DNA from: Bacteroidaceae bacterium
Lineage (GTDB): Bacteria; Bacteroidota; Bacteroidia; Bacteroidales; Barnesiellaceae_A
NCBI GenBank assembly: GCA_017531985.1
Contig: JAFXJY010000007.1
Span: 1-36,664, forward strand
Direction of reading: 5' to 3'
Length of the DNA: 36,664 nt
Shown here: positions 1 to 8,165 of the stretch, piece by piece
Layout: each line of letters opens with the position of its first letter
Numbering within the stretch: position 1 is the first letter of the stretch
Notes under the pieces: generated by a model
Seen by the model: only the letters and a program-made list of their open reading frames with translations
The model's database searches: none
Told to the model about the DNA's origin: nothing
Made by a program: the position numbers and the translations under genes

Positions 1-1
1 C

Positions 2-2704
2 AGCGGCACTGTAAGCAATTTCACAGGCAGTGCTACCATCAACCTCAAACTCTCATCGGGTAACAGCTACTCAGCCATCTTCTGGGCTGCCAACGAGAAT
101 GCACCCTACACAGTTAACTTCACCGACAAAACCATGACAGTTAACTACACCAATGCCGTTAGCAACGATGAGACTCGCGACGCCTTCTACAAGTATCAAG
201 AGTTTACTGTTGAAGGTAATCAGACAGTATCGGTTGAGTTGAAACGCCCCTTTGCACAGCTCAACATCGGTACCAACGACTTTGACGAAGCTACTGATGC
301 TTCGTACGCTCCCACTCAATCGGCTGTGACTGTTAAAGAAATTGCTAACACTCTTAACTTGTGCGATGGCACAGTTAGCGGTGAGCAAGATGTAACATTC
401 GGCTACGACACAATTCCTGCCGCTACCGAACCATTCCCCGTAGCCGATTATCGATACCTCGCCATGAACTACGTTCTTGTAGGCAAGGACAAAGAGGTCT
501 TTGACATTGTGTATATGTACCGCGACAACAACAACTTGGAGCAAACCAACGCCGTAGGTTCAGTACCCATGCAACGCAACTACCGTACCAACATCTACGG
601 AAGCCTGCTTACCAACGATGTGAAAGTGGAAGTTGATATGGAGCCTGATTATGATGACGACGATAAGTATGGTGCAATTGATGGTCAGGTGTATGTTAAA
701 GTGGCAAATATTCAAGAGTTTAACGAAGCGTTTGTTAATGAGGATATTGATATTATTATTTTGACAGAGGACATCATACTTGATACACCTCTTACTCGTG
801 CTGCTGATCCTTCCTTAGTAGTTTCTGTCAACAAAGTACTTACTATTGACCTTAATGGTAAAAAACTCTCTGCAACCTCTACCGAATCCGGCAAAAACTT
901 TAATATGTTCGTTGTTCACGGTACTCTTACTGTTAAGAATGGTACAATGGAATATGAGCATAAGGGTGATAATATGGCATGGAACAACTCTACTAACCTG
1001 TTTGATGTATCCAATGGTGGTGTCCTTAATATAGAAGATGTTACAGCTAAGAATTTAGGTGGCTCGGATATGGCTTTTGTAGCCCACCTTAACAACTGGG
1101 GCGAAGTAACGTTGAACGTCAATAACTCAACATTAGAGTCAACCTATGTAGCTGTTCGTGTATTCAATAGTGGTAACGATATGAATAATGTTACAATCAA
1201 AAATTCTACTTTGAAGGGTAACAATTATGCATTCTGGGTACATAACTACACAGCAGCCGACTTCGGTGGTTCGCAAGATAAAGCCGATGCACAAAAGAAA
1301 TTGCTCAATCTCGACATCTTCCAAAACGGAAATACATTCTCACCCGATGTAAACGGTATTCGCTTGGGTATGACTGACAAAATCACATGCGACTCTTATG
1401 GTATCACCAGATCGGTAAGCGAGGATGGTACAATTGTTACCTTGGGTTCTATCGTTGAGAATGGTGTAGTACGTCGTAATGTTGCCGGTGCTGAACGAAA
1501 TAGCACTATAACAAAAGTAATAGTAGACGATAATATCACTTCATTACCCGATAGAACATTCTACAGATATTTTGCGTTAGAAACGGTTGAATTACCTAAT
1601 ACACTGACAATTCTTGGCTCTGTTGGAGAAGATTATTATTCTAATGGTTCTGTATTCCAAGGCTGTTCGAAGCTGAAAAATATTGTTATTCCCGAGTCTG
1701 TTATAACTCTTGGATTGGGTACATTCTACGGCTGTACTTCTCTTGAAACAATTAATATTCCTGCCGGTGTAACTCGCATTGAAAAAGATGCATTCCGTGA
1801 AACCGGTTTGGTTTCAGTAGAATTTCATGAAAATGTGACCTACTTCGGAGAACAGGCATTCCGCGATTGCGAAGCATTGTCTGAGATTACTATCAATGCT
1901 CCTAAGTTCACTGTTGAGTCTAATACATTCCTCAATGCTGCGGCTCCCTTTCCTGAAATGACTATTTATGTGGTCAATGCCGAAATGAAAACATATCTCG
2001 AGAGTATGTTGACACAGCATCAAAAAACCTATATGACTATAATAGCCCCAAGTGTGGTAGAAACTGCTGACGAGATGATTGAGGCACTGTTAAACGGTGA
2101 AGACGTAGTACTCGGTAGCGACATCAAGATAGATCCCGCAAACATGAGCAATGCTTACGGTACAACGGGTATCAATGTAACTAATGGTCAGACCATTGAT
2201 GGAGGTGGTCATACTCTTGATATTAAAGGTGCAGGCGGTACTTGGGACTCAGGTATTAACACTACTGGTGGTTTGATTAAGAATATTATAGTAACAGGTT
2301 CATTCCGCGGAATCTTCATTAATCATAATAGCACTCATAGTGAAACTGTTGTTCTTGAAAATGTAATTATAGATGGTACAACTTACACAATTTCTTGTGA
2401 CCAAGGTATGAACCAAAATTTTGAAGCATATGGCTCAACTTTTAATGGCTGGACAAGTTATGCTGCAACTATTGGTACTGCCAAGTTTGATGGTTGTTCT
2501 TTTGGTGAGGGTAATGGTTACTCTTTCTGTCGTCCTTATGCACCTACAACATTCACAAATTGTGATTTTGAAGAAGGTTACGAAATGGATCCATGTAACA
2601 AAGTTAGCTTTATTAACTGTCGCATCAATGGAGTTCAGCTTACCGAGTCGAATATTGGAATACTTGTAACAAACAATGCTGCCAATGTAGAGAGTGTGAA
2701 ATAA
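2..2704 (+). CDS. Large mosaic surface protein, 5' end missing (fimbrillin-like, beta-helix, BspA-type LRR)
   Basis: The frame is open to the left edge, so the start codon and any signal peptide lie outside; 900 residues are visible. The first ~215 residues resemble the fimbrillin-like DUF6562 family of Bacteroidales lipoproteins (motifs VELKRPFAQLNIGT, RYLAMNYVLVG, PMQRNYRTNIYGSLLT). Residues ~230-490 are Asn/Gly/Thr-rich strands that look like a parallel beta-helix. Residues ~500-680 are BspA-type leucine-rich repeats (LRR_5), recognisable by units such as FYGCTSLETINIPAGVTRI and FRDCEALSEITI. Residues ~690-900 form a second beta-helix-like segment (TIDGGGHTLDI). No T9SS sorting domain or membrane anchor is seen at the C-terminus, so anchoring is probably through an N-terminal lipid. 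A surface adhesin or binding role is inference from the family. Confidence 0.85.
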   Translation, partial: SGTVSNFTGSATINLKLSSGNSYSAIFWAANENAPYTVNFTDKTMTVNYTNAVSNDETRDAFYKYQEFTVEGNQTVSVELKRPFAQLNIGTNDFDEATDASYAPTQSAVTVKEIANTLNLCDGTVSGEQDVTFGYDTIPAATEPFPVADYRYLAMNYVLVGKDKEVFDIVYMYRDNNNLEQTNAVGSVPMQRNYRTNIYGSLLTNDVKVEVDMEPDYDDDDKYGAIDGQVYVKVANIQEFNEAFVNEDIDIIILTEDIILDTPLTRAADPSLVVSVNKVLTIDLNGKKLSATSTESGKNFNMFVVHGTLTVKNGTMEYEHKGDNMAWNNSTNLFDVSNGGVLNIEDVTAKNLGGSDMAFVAHLNNWGEVTLNVNNSTLESTYVAVRVFNSGNDMNNVTIKNSTLKGNNYAFWVHNYTAADFGGSQDKADAQKKLLNLDIFQNGNTFSPDVNGIRLGMTDKITCDSYGITRSVSEDGTIVTLGSIVENGVVRRNVAGAERNSTITKVIVDDNITSLPDRTFYRYFALETVELPNTLTILGSVGEDYYSNGSVFQGCSKLKNIVIPESVITLGLGTFYGCTSLETINIPAGVTRIEKDAFRETGLVSVEFHENVTYFGEQAFRDCEALSEITINAPKFTVESNTFLNAAAPFPEMTIYVVNAEMKTYLESMLTQHQKTYMTIIAPSVVETADEMIEALLNGEDVVLGSDIKIDPANMSNAYGTTGINVTNGQTIDGGGHTLDIKGAGGTWDSGINTTGGLIKNIIVTGSFRGIFINHNSTHSETVVLENVIIDGTTYTISCDQGMNQNFEAYGSTFNGWTSYAATIGTAKFDGCSFGEGNGYSFCRPYAPTTFTNCDFEEGYEMDPCNKVSFINCRINGVQLTESNIGILVTNNAANVESVK

Positions 2705-2726
2705 TAAAAGACACATATTGGTATTC

Positions 2727-2760
2727 ACTGCGTCCTTCAATGCGAGGGACGCAGTTCTTT
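2727..2760 (+). terminator. Intrinsic terminator of the surface protein gene
   Basis: An 8-bp GC-rich perfect stem (CTGCGTCC at 2728-2735, GGACGCAG at 2747-2754), extended by an outer A-T pair, is followed by TTCTTT. It lies 23 bases after the stop codon. Confidence 0.8.
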
Positions 2761-2867
2761 ATTCTTTGTATTGAGATACGTCTATCAGATGTGCAGCCGG
2801 GCTAAGAAAGTTAGTGTTATCAAGTAGCATAAGATCACTCCCCATATGGCTGTCTGGTTGTAATTTT

Positions 2868-3066
2868 AGGGAACTTCTATCAATTGCTTTGTTATGATTA
2901 ATGATTATTCTCTTAGAGTCGCTTCTATAATTCGACCGAAAGAAGCATAGAGAGCTATGTGTTTGAGGTCAAGACTGAAAAATACCAAGAAAAACATTCA
3001 GCAAACAAAAAGAATGTTTCCCTTAACTAATGAAGGATGCCTCTATGGAATTTATAGAAGTTTCCT
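2868..3066. repeat. Imperfect inverted repeats bounding a ~200-bp gap segment
   Basis: The 362-base gap 2705-3066 holds no convincing gene. Within it, 2868-2885 (AGGGAACTTCTATCAATT) is an imperfect inverted copy of 3049-3066 (AATTTATAGAAGTTTCCT), with two mismatches in 18. A similar sequence (TATAGAAGTTCCC) occurs alone at about 13228-13240. This could be the ends of a small non-autonomous element or a common intergenic repeat. No target-site duplication was recognised. The right arm abuts the stop codon of the neighbouring minus-strand gene. Confidence 0.35.
2986..3019 (-). terminator. Possible terminator of the Hsp70 cassette
   Basis: Read on the minus strand, AAACATTC (3019-3012) pairs with GAATGTTT (2999-2992) around a 12-base loop and is followed by a T-rich run. 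It lies ~48 bases after the end of the last cassette gene. The stem is AT-rich, so its strength is uncertain. Confidence 0.45.
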
Positions 3067-3516
3067 TTATACAATATCACTATGAAGATTGACCTTTTCC
3101 ATCACGCTACAACGGCTGCATGAAAGTAGTTCGCGAGTGTATTCGAGAAGCAATCCTTTGTAGTAAGTAACATCTTTGTGGTTGGTGTGCATGATTTTTT
3201 CCCACAGAGTGTGTCTCTGGGCATCTTCAAGAGCCTTTTTTAATTCCTCTTTTTCGACCGTATTGATGGTTTCCCTCAGTTCATTATAACCAATAATGGT
3301 CTCGATTGATTGGATGTTGGCGTAAGTGATTTCATTCCACAAACGGGTAAGAAAGTCCATATACTCGCTCTCTATTTTAAGGGGCAGGTCGGCGGTATAT
3401 TCTTCAATCGACTCATGACTCTCCGAGGCAGCCTCTTGCACGATGCTGCCAAAGTATTTGTCGAGCAGTCTTTTCTCCTCATCGAGGCAGAGTTTTTCTA
3501 TTTCATCGTATCTCAT
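3067..3516 (-). CDS. Small helical protein of unknown function, last gene of the Hsp70 cassette
   Basis: 149 residues starting MRYDEIEKLC. I chose ATG at 3516 because a longer reading from 3600 would overlap the end of the preceding gene (stop at 3554), while 3516 leaves a 37-base spacer. I do not recognise a family. The protein is acidic, rich in Glu/Leu and predicted largely helical by composition, with no signal peptide or membrane segment. A Cys pair (SCSRCS) lies near the C-terminus. Its position 37 bases behind the FKBP/thioredoxin-like membrane protein, on the same strand with no intervening terminator, suggests co-transcription. A role as an adaptor or substrate-recognition partner of the chaperone is speculation. 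Confidence 0.7.
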   Translation of the reverse strand: MRYDEIEKLCLDEEKRLLDKYFGSIVQEAASESHESIEEYTADLPLKIESEYMDFLTRLWNEITYANIQSIETIIGYNELRETINTVEKEELKKALEDAQRHTLWEKIMHTNHKDVTYYKGLLLEYTRELLSCSRCSVMEKVNLHSDIV

Positions 3517-3553
3517 AGTTGGGTAGATTGTAAGTTGGGAGTAAGCTTGAAGA

Positions 3554-6466
3554 TTACTGTTTGTAAATAATATCTTTGACTTGCATGAGGAACTCTTCAT
3601 CGGGCTGTCCTTGCATTACAATGCGGCCATCAGGAGCAAAGAGAATAAGATGTGGAACAGCTTCTATTCCGTACAACTTGGTGTGTTCTTGCTGGGCATT
3701 AAGTATCTGAGGGTAGGGTATTTGGTATTCCTCTATCATATTACGGCTATCTTGTGGTTTATCCCATACGGCAATGCCGAGCATATCTAATGAACGAGAA
3801 TGTCCGCGGTAGAAGTTGATGAGGTGCGGAAGCGATTTGCGACATGGTCCAGCCCACGAAGCCCAGAAGTCGACCAGTACATAGCGACCATGACCTACAT
3901 AATCACTCAACGATACGATAGAGCCATCTTCTTGCGTGATGTTAAGGTCGGTAAAGAGCAGTTGGCTATCAGCCTCCTCTACTTCCTCTACTATTTCTAC
4001 TAACTTAATGTCGAATATTAGTATTGAATTAGCGGGGATATTTCCTGTCTGTTTATCGCCGTATGCGAAGTGTGGAGGGATGAATACACGTCGTCTTTCG
4101 CCTTTTTTCATATCTTGGAGAGCGATACTGAGACCATTGATTACCTCATCGAGCTTAAATTTGACCGCTTCATCGCCTGTGTTTTCGATGATTGTCCCAT
4201 CGGGGAGTGACAACTCATAGGTGCATTTGACTGTGCTACTTGATTGGGGTTTATCGCCTCTTCCCTTTTTAAGGACTTTATAATAGATGCCGTCACCGAG
4301 AATCTTTACGCCATTGCCTTGTCTCAGATTCCAGAAGTAAGCATTAGTGTCTATGCTGATGTATTTGCTACTGACCCATGCTTCGCTCCCGTTGTAGTCA
4401 ATGCGGGCAAAGTCGCCTTCGATTTCGTAGACTTCAACTTGTTGATTATACAACAAAGCCCCCACTTGTGAGGCTTCTGTGGAGGGTGCAGTACGCACTT
4501 TTACACCACTCTGTGCGGTACAAATGTATGTAGTTGTCTCAGATTGATATACTTCCACTTGTTCGTTAGCATCGTTCGAGGAGAATAAACCCTTCAATCC
4601 GTTCGATGCAATGGGTAAAATAACTTGTGATAGTAGGATGATGGCTGCTATGAGGAACGTCCACACATTAAGAAATATGTAGCGTAGGATGTACAAGGCT
4701 ATCTTTGTAACATAGTTGATGGCTAAGATTATAAGTCCGGTTACAAAGAAACCTATCACACCGCCTATGAGTGCCGCCCAGAAGCCTTCGGTTACCCAGT
4801 AAACGATGATTGCAACTATATATAATATAAAGGCTATCGATGTGAAAATAATGCTGACCGATTCGGGGTCTTCGGTCTTATCGTCAAACCATTCACCTAT
4901 CTCTTCAATCTTGTACTTGAAGCGATTCCACAGCGACTCTCCGTTGTGATTTGACGTTGATGTTTTGCGGCGTCGGTTTCCTCCGCTACCTATCTTGACA
5001 CTCTTGCTATACAGCTGTTTGCCTTTGTAGCTGATAATGCAGGTGACAGTCTCGGGGTCGGAGTAGAAGGTACAGTCGGAGCGTCCCCAGCCACTGAGCG
5101 TATATTCGCCCGGTCCGTTAATGCTTATGGTGCTGTCGGTTTTGTTTGTATTGCGTTTGTCGAATCGATATTCGATGTCAAGTGTTATCTCGCCTCTGAA
5201 ATTGTTATCGACTACAATCATGGGGCTAAGGTAGGGTATGCCTGTGGGGATGGGCAGACCATGTTCTACCACGATATTTCCATCGTAATCGGTAGCACCA
5301 AACTTGATATCGACAATGTGAGGGTACTGTGCTTTGTTGGGGTCTTGTGTGAGGTTGACACGACCTTGCCATAGTTTCTTACCTCGGCATATAAAGGTGT
5401 ATTCTACATATTGGTATGTCGAGTATGAAGTACCGCTTTTGCTACCCCAACCGGCAATATCGTATTTGCCTTTGCCATTGAACTCTATTTCATCTTCGTA
5501 GCTGGCAGTTTCGCCATTGGGATAACGTAGTTTTATCTCGATGGTCTCTATTCCATGGTAGTCGCTTGCTACTATCAAGCGGGGTGTGATATATTGTGTA
5601 TCGGAATAGAGTGTTTTGCCAAAATCTTTGATGATTTTATGCTCATAGGTAGTGTTGGCAAATACTACATCCGTGAGTATTAGTTCCTTATCATGCTTGA
5701 TGGGTGTCGGAGTCTCTTTCTTTGGAGTGTCTCGCTTGGGGACGGGGTCTTTTTTAGGAGGCTTGTTTTCTTTGTAGAATTGCGTGATAGCCTTCTTAAA
5801 TGCCTCGAACGACTCTTTGTTGTCGTACACTTTGCGAGCTACGCCACATAGATTTTTGCTATGTTCGATGATTTCACGATTGGAGGAGTGTAGCTTGTGA
5901 GAGTCGATCAGCACCTTTACCAGCTCGGCAGCCTCCTCTTTCATCTCGGGCTTAAAGAGTGGACGACGCCACATGTCGGCAAGTTGCTCTATGGCAGTAT
6001 GCTCATTGACTTCAAGAAGCGGAGTAATGGTTTCGCTACGAAGGAATTGAATTGCTTTCGACCACTTCTCAATGTTTAGCATCATCATCGCATCGTTGTG
6101 CTGATGATTGGGAGTAGGAGTGGGTGTGGGTGTGTTCTTGGGAGTGGGTTTCCATCCCATTTCGGTGCGAAATGCATTGAACGATTCGGCATCCTTGGTG
6201 TAGAAGGTTGCTGCAATACCTCTGAATGTCTTGCTCTTCTCAATGATGTCACGATTGGAAGAGTGTAGCTTGTCGCACCCTTTGAGTGTATTGATGTGTT
6301 TCTCGCAAACGGTTTTGTTGAACTCTCCGGTTTTCCAGTGTTCCATAAGGAATTTTATCGCACTCTTTTCTTCGTTGGAGAGTAATTCTTGTATGTCGGG
6401 GCGTGCGAAATATTCGCATGCCTTTTTCCATTCGTTGACTTTCTGTTTGAGAAGTGTTATATCCAT
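3554..6466 (-). CDS. Multidomain membrane protein: helical repeats, beta-sandwiches, 3 TM, SH3b, FKBP, thioredoxin-like
   Basis: 970 residues with no signal peptide. Residues 1-105 and 126-232 are two copies of an unrecognised helical repeat, each with a KLHSSNR[DE]II core, joined by Pro/Thr- and Pro/Lys-rich linkers (107-120, 235-257). Residues ~262-375 and ~383-492 are two related beta-sandwich-like domains (IAGWGSKSGTSYS, LSGWGRSDCTFYS). Three hydrophobic segments follow (~538-558, 562-586, 597-620). Basic residues before the first and between the second and third favour a cytosolic N-terminus and a periplasmic C-terminus. The C-terminal half is a bacterial SH3 domain (~650-705), an FKBP-type prolyl isomerase domain (~718-825; FAYG with Tyr802) and a TlpA/AhpC-like thioredoxin fold (~835-970; cis-Pro AVPHL). 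The thioredoxin active site reads WASWAGPC, with Ala872 where the first catalytic Cys is expected. The FKBP Trp at the pocket base appears to be Leu. Function as a membrane link between cytosolic Hsp70 and periplasmic folding domains is inference. Confidence 0.88.
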   Translation of the reverse strand: MDITLLKQKVNEWKKACEYFARPDIQELLSNEEKSAIKFLMEHWKTGEFNKTVCEKHINTLKGCDKLHSSNRDIIEKSKTFRGIAATFYTKDAESFNAFRTEMGWKPTPKNTPTPTPTPNHQHNDAMMMLNIEKWSKAIQFLRSETITPLLEVNEHTAIEQLADMWRRPLFKPEMKEEAAELVKVLIDSHKLHSSNREIIEHSKNLCGVARKVYDNKESFEAFKKAITQFYKENKPPKKDPVPKRDTPKKETPTPIKHDKELILTDVVFANTTYEHKIIKDFGKTLYSDTQYITPRLIVASDYHGIETIEIKLRYPNGETASYEDEIEFNGKGKYDIAGWGSKSGTSYSTYQYVEYTFICRGKKLWQGRVNLTQDPNKAQYPHIVDIKFGATDYDGNIVVEHGLPIPTGIPYLSPMIVVDNNFRGEITLDIEYRFDKRNTNKTDSTISINGPGEYTLSGWGRSDCTFYSDPETVTCIISYKGKQLYSKSVKIGSGGNRRRKTSTSNHNGESLWNRFKYKIEEIGEWFDDKTEDPESVSIIFTSIAFILYIVAIIVYWVTEGFWAALIGGVIGFFVTGLIILAINYVTKIALYILRYIFLNVWTFLIAAIILLSQVILPIASNGLKGLFSSNDANEQVEVYQSETTTYICTAQSGVKVRTAPSTEASQVGALLYNQQVEVYEIEGDFARIDYNGSEAWVSSKYISIDTNAYFWNLRQGNGVKILGDGIYYKVLKKGRGDKPQSSSTVKCTYELSLPDGTIIENTGDEAVKFKLDEVINGLSIALQDMKKGERRRVFIPPHFAYGDKQTGNIPANSILIFDIKLVEIVEEVEEADSQLLFTDLNITQEDGSIVSLSDYVGHGRYVLVDFWASWAGPCRKSLPHLINFYRGHSRSLDMLGIAVWDKPQDSRNMIEEYQIPYPQILNAQQEHTKLYGIEAVPHLILFAPDGRIVMQGQPDEEFLMQVKDIIYKQ

Positions 6467-6479
6467 TCGTTATTTTGCT

Positions 6480-6512
6480 AAAAATGAGGTTGTGTCCCGC
6501 AGACACAACCTC
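6480..6512 (-). terminator. Terminator or attenuator between the Hsp70 and membrane-protein genes
   Basis: On the minus strand a perfect 11-bp stem (GAGGTTGTGTC / GACACAACCTC) with a 5-base loop is followed by A and five T. It sits in the 76-base gap between the Hsp70 stop codon and the next start codon. It fits an intrinsic terminator, yet the gene order suggests an operon, so partial read-through that lowers expression of the two distal genes is plausible. Confidence 0.65.
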
Positions 6513-6542
6513 TGTTTGTTATGTAGGTGTATAATGTTGTAA

Positions 6543-8141
6543 TTATACAGTGGCGTTGGCAATAAAGTCTTGCGATTTTTTCAATTCTTCTTCGTTCTTT
6601 ACACCGGCAATTTTTAGTTTGAAGTCTATCACGTCGGTGTCGCGAGTGGCATTAACGCTGAGGATACCTTCGTTGTCGATGCTGAATGTTACCTGAATCT
6701 CGGTACCCTTGGGGTGGTTACCTGTGATTTTCAGTATCGATATATCTTCTGTTGCCAAGTTGCAGAAGCGGTCTTCTACGGTCTGGTCATTTTCCTCGTC
6801 GGTGAAGTCGCTTTCGTAGATGGGCAATCTAACACCGGTCTGTCCGTCGTACGCAGTCTCGAATGTGCGGGTACGCGAAATGGGGAGTGAAGAGTTGGCA
6901 AAGATAAGGTTACCTACCATGTTTTCTATCAATCCGAGTCCGTAGGTCTTACTTGTTACGTTGACAATGCGTGTGCGTTTTTGTCCGCTGGCAAGAGGAG
7001 CAGGAGCTTGATCGATAGTTCCATTTTCCCAGTCTTTGACGGCTGCGGCATAGGCTTCGTTCATGGCAAAGATAGCGGCACCCTTGGCAACACACTCGTC
7101 GGGGTCGTTCAAGCGAGTGGGCAAGCCAAATTCGGCCTCTACGCGATCTTTGATTTGTGGCATTCTGCTGCTACCACCCACGAGGATGATTTCATCGATT
7201 GTTTCGTAGCCTTTATCTTTGGCAATATTGATAATTTTGCGTGTAGCATCGATGGTTTCGTTCAGTCGGTCTTCGGTGATGGCGTTGAATGTCTCGCGAG
7301 GAAGGTCAAAGTTAACTGATTTGCCTTCGTATGAGAAGTTGATCTTGGCAGTTTGTCGAGCCGAAAGGTTCTTTTTCCAGTTTTCGGCACTGAGCAAGAG
7401 GTCGAAACGGGCATTGGCTGTGAGTGACTCGAAGTCGTATGCTGTGCCGTTCTGTGAGTTGAATGTGTTGAGTACATATTTAGCCAACTCGGTATCCCAG
7501 TCAACACCACCTAAGTGGTGGTCACCACCGGTTGCCACTACCTTGATTGCTCCACCGTTTACAACGATGATAGTTACGTCGAAAGTACCACCACCAAGGT
7601 CGTATACCAAGATAGTGCGACGCTCATCGACTTTCATACCGTATGAGATAGCAGCGGCAGTAGGCTCATTGATAATACCCAGTACATTAAGACCTGCACT
7701 GATACCGGCTTGTTTGGTTTGTAAGCGTTCTTTGTTACCAAAGTATGCCGGACATGTGATAACAACGTCCTTAATAGGCTCGGGGTTATCGCCCAAGTCG
7801 TTGGCGTCTTGTACGAGCTTCTTCAAGATAAGAGCCGATATTTCAACGGGGTCGCAGTGGTAGGGAGTAGTGTTCTTACTCTTGTCAAATGCTTCGTCGT
7901 TACCGATTTGGCGTTTGATGAATGAAACAGTTTTTTCGGGTTCGACGGGAAGCATATTTTTAGCTTCTTTACCCACTATCATGTTGGTTTCTGACTCGAA
8001 GTAAACTACCGAGGGTGTTGTAGCATCGCCCTCGAAGTTGCGAAGTACAACTGCTTGATCGTATTTGTCTACCTGTGAGATACAGCTGTATGTTGTACCC
8101 AAGTCAATGCCGTAGACGGCTCTACTTTTGTCGTTTGCCAT
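6543..8141 (-). CDS. Hsp70/DnaK-family paralogue lacking the C-terminal lid
   Basis: 532 residues against ~640 for ordinary DnaK. The ATPase domain (~1-365) carries the Hsp70 signatures: GIDLGTTYS (11-19), IKRQIG with Lys76, NEPTAAAISYG (158-168), VYDLGGGTFDVTI (179-191), GGDHHLGGVDWD and VGGSSRMPQI. ATP hydrolysis therefore looks intact. A beta substrate-binding domain (~390-515) is recognisable (KGTEIQVTFSIDNEGILSVNA), but the chain ends about 17 residues later, so the helical lid and the charged tail are missing. The interdomain linker, normally DVLLLDVTP, is replaced by an Ala/Pro/Gln-rich stretch and RIVNVTSKTYGL, which may change allosteric coupling. It starts 24 bases after a GrpE-like gene. 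It is more likely an accessory than the housekeeping DnaK. No J-domain gene is in the window. Confidence 0.93.
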   Translation of the reverse strand: MANDKSRAVYGIDLGTTYSCISQVDKYDQAVVLRNFEGDATTPSVVYFESETNMIVGKEAKNMLPVEPEKTVSFIKRQIGNDEAFDKSKNTTPYHCDPVEISALILKKLVQDANDLGDNPEPIKDVVITCPAYFGNKERLQTKQAGISAGLNVLGIINEPTAAAISYGMKVDERRTILVYDLGGGTFDVTIIVVNGGAIKVVATGGDHHLGGVDWDTELAKYVLNTFNSQNGTAYDFESLTANARFDLLLSAENWKKNLSARQTAKINFSYEGKSVNFDLPRETFNAITEDRLNETIDATRKIINIAKDKGYETIDEIILVGGSSRMPQIKDRVEAEFGLPTRLNDPDECVAKGAAIFAMNEAYAAAVKDWENGTIDQAPAPLASGQKRTRIVNVTSKTYGLGLIENMVGNLIFANSSLPISRTRTFETAYDGQTGVRLPIYESDFTDEENDQTVEDRFCNLATEDISILKITGNHPKGTEIQVTFSIDNEGILSVNATRDTDVIDFKLKIAGVKNEEELKKSQDFIANATV

Positions 8142-8165
8142 AGTCGTATATGTTTTTATTATTTG

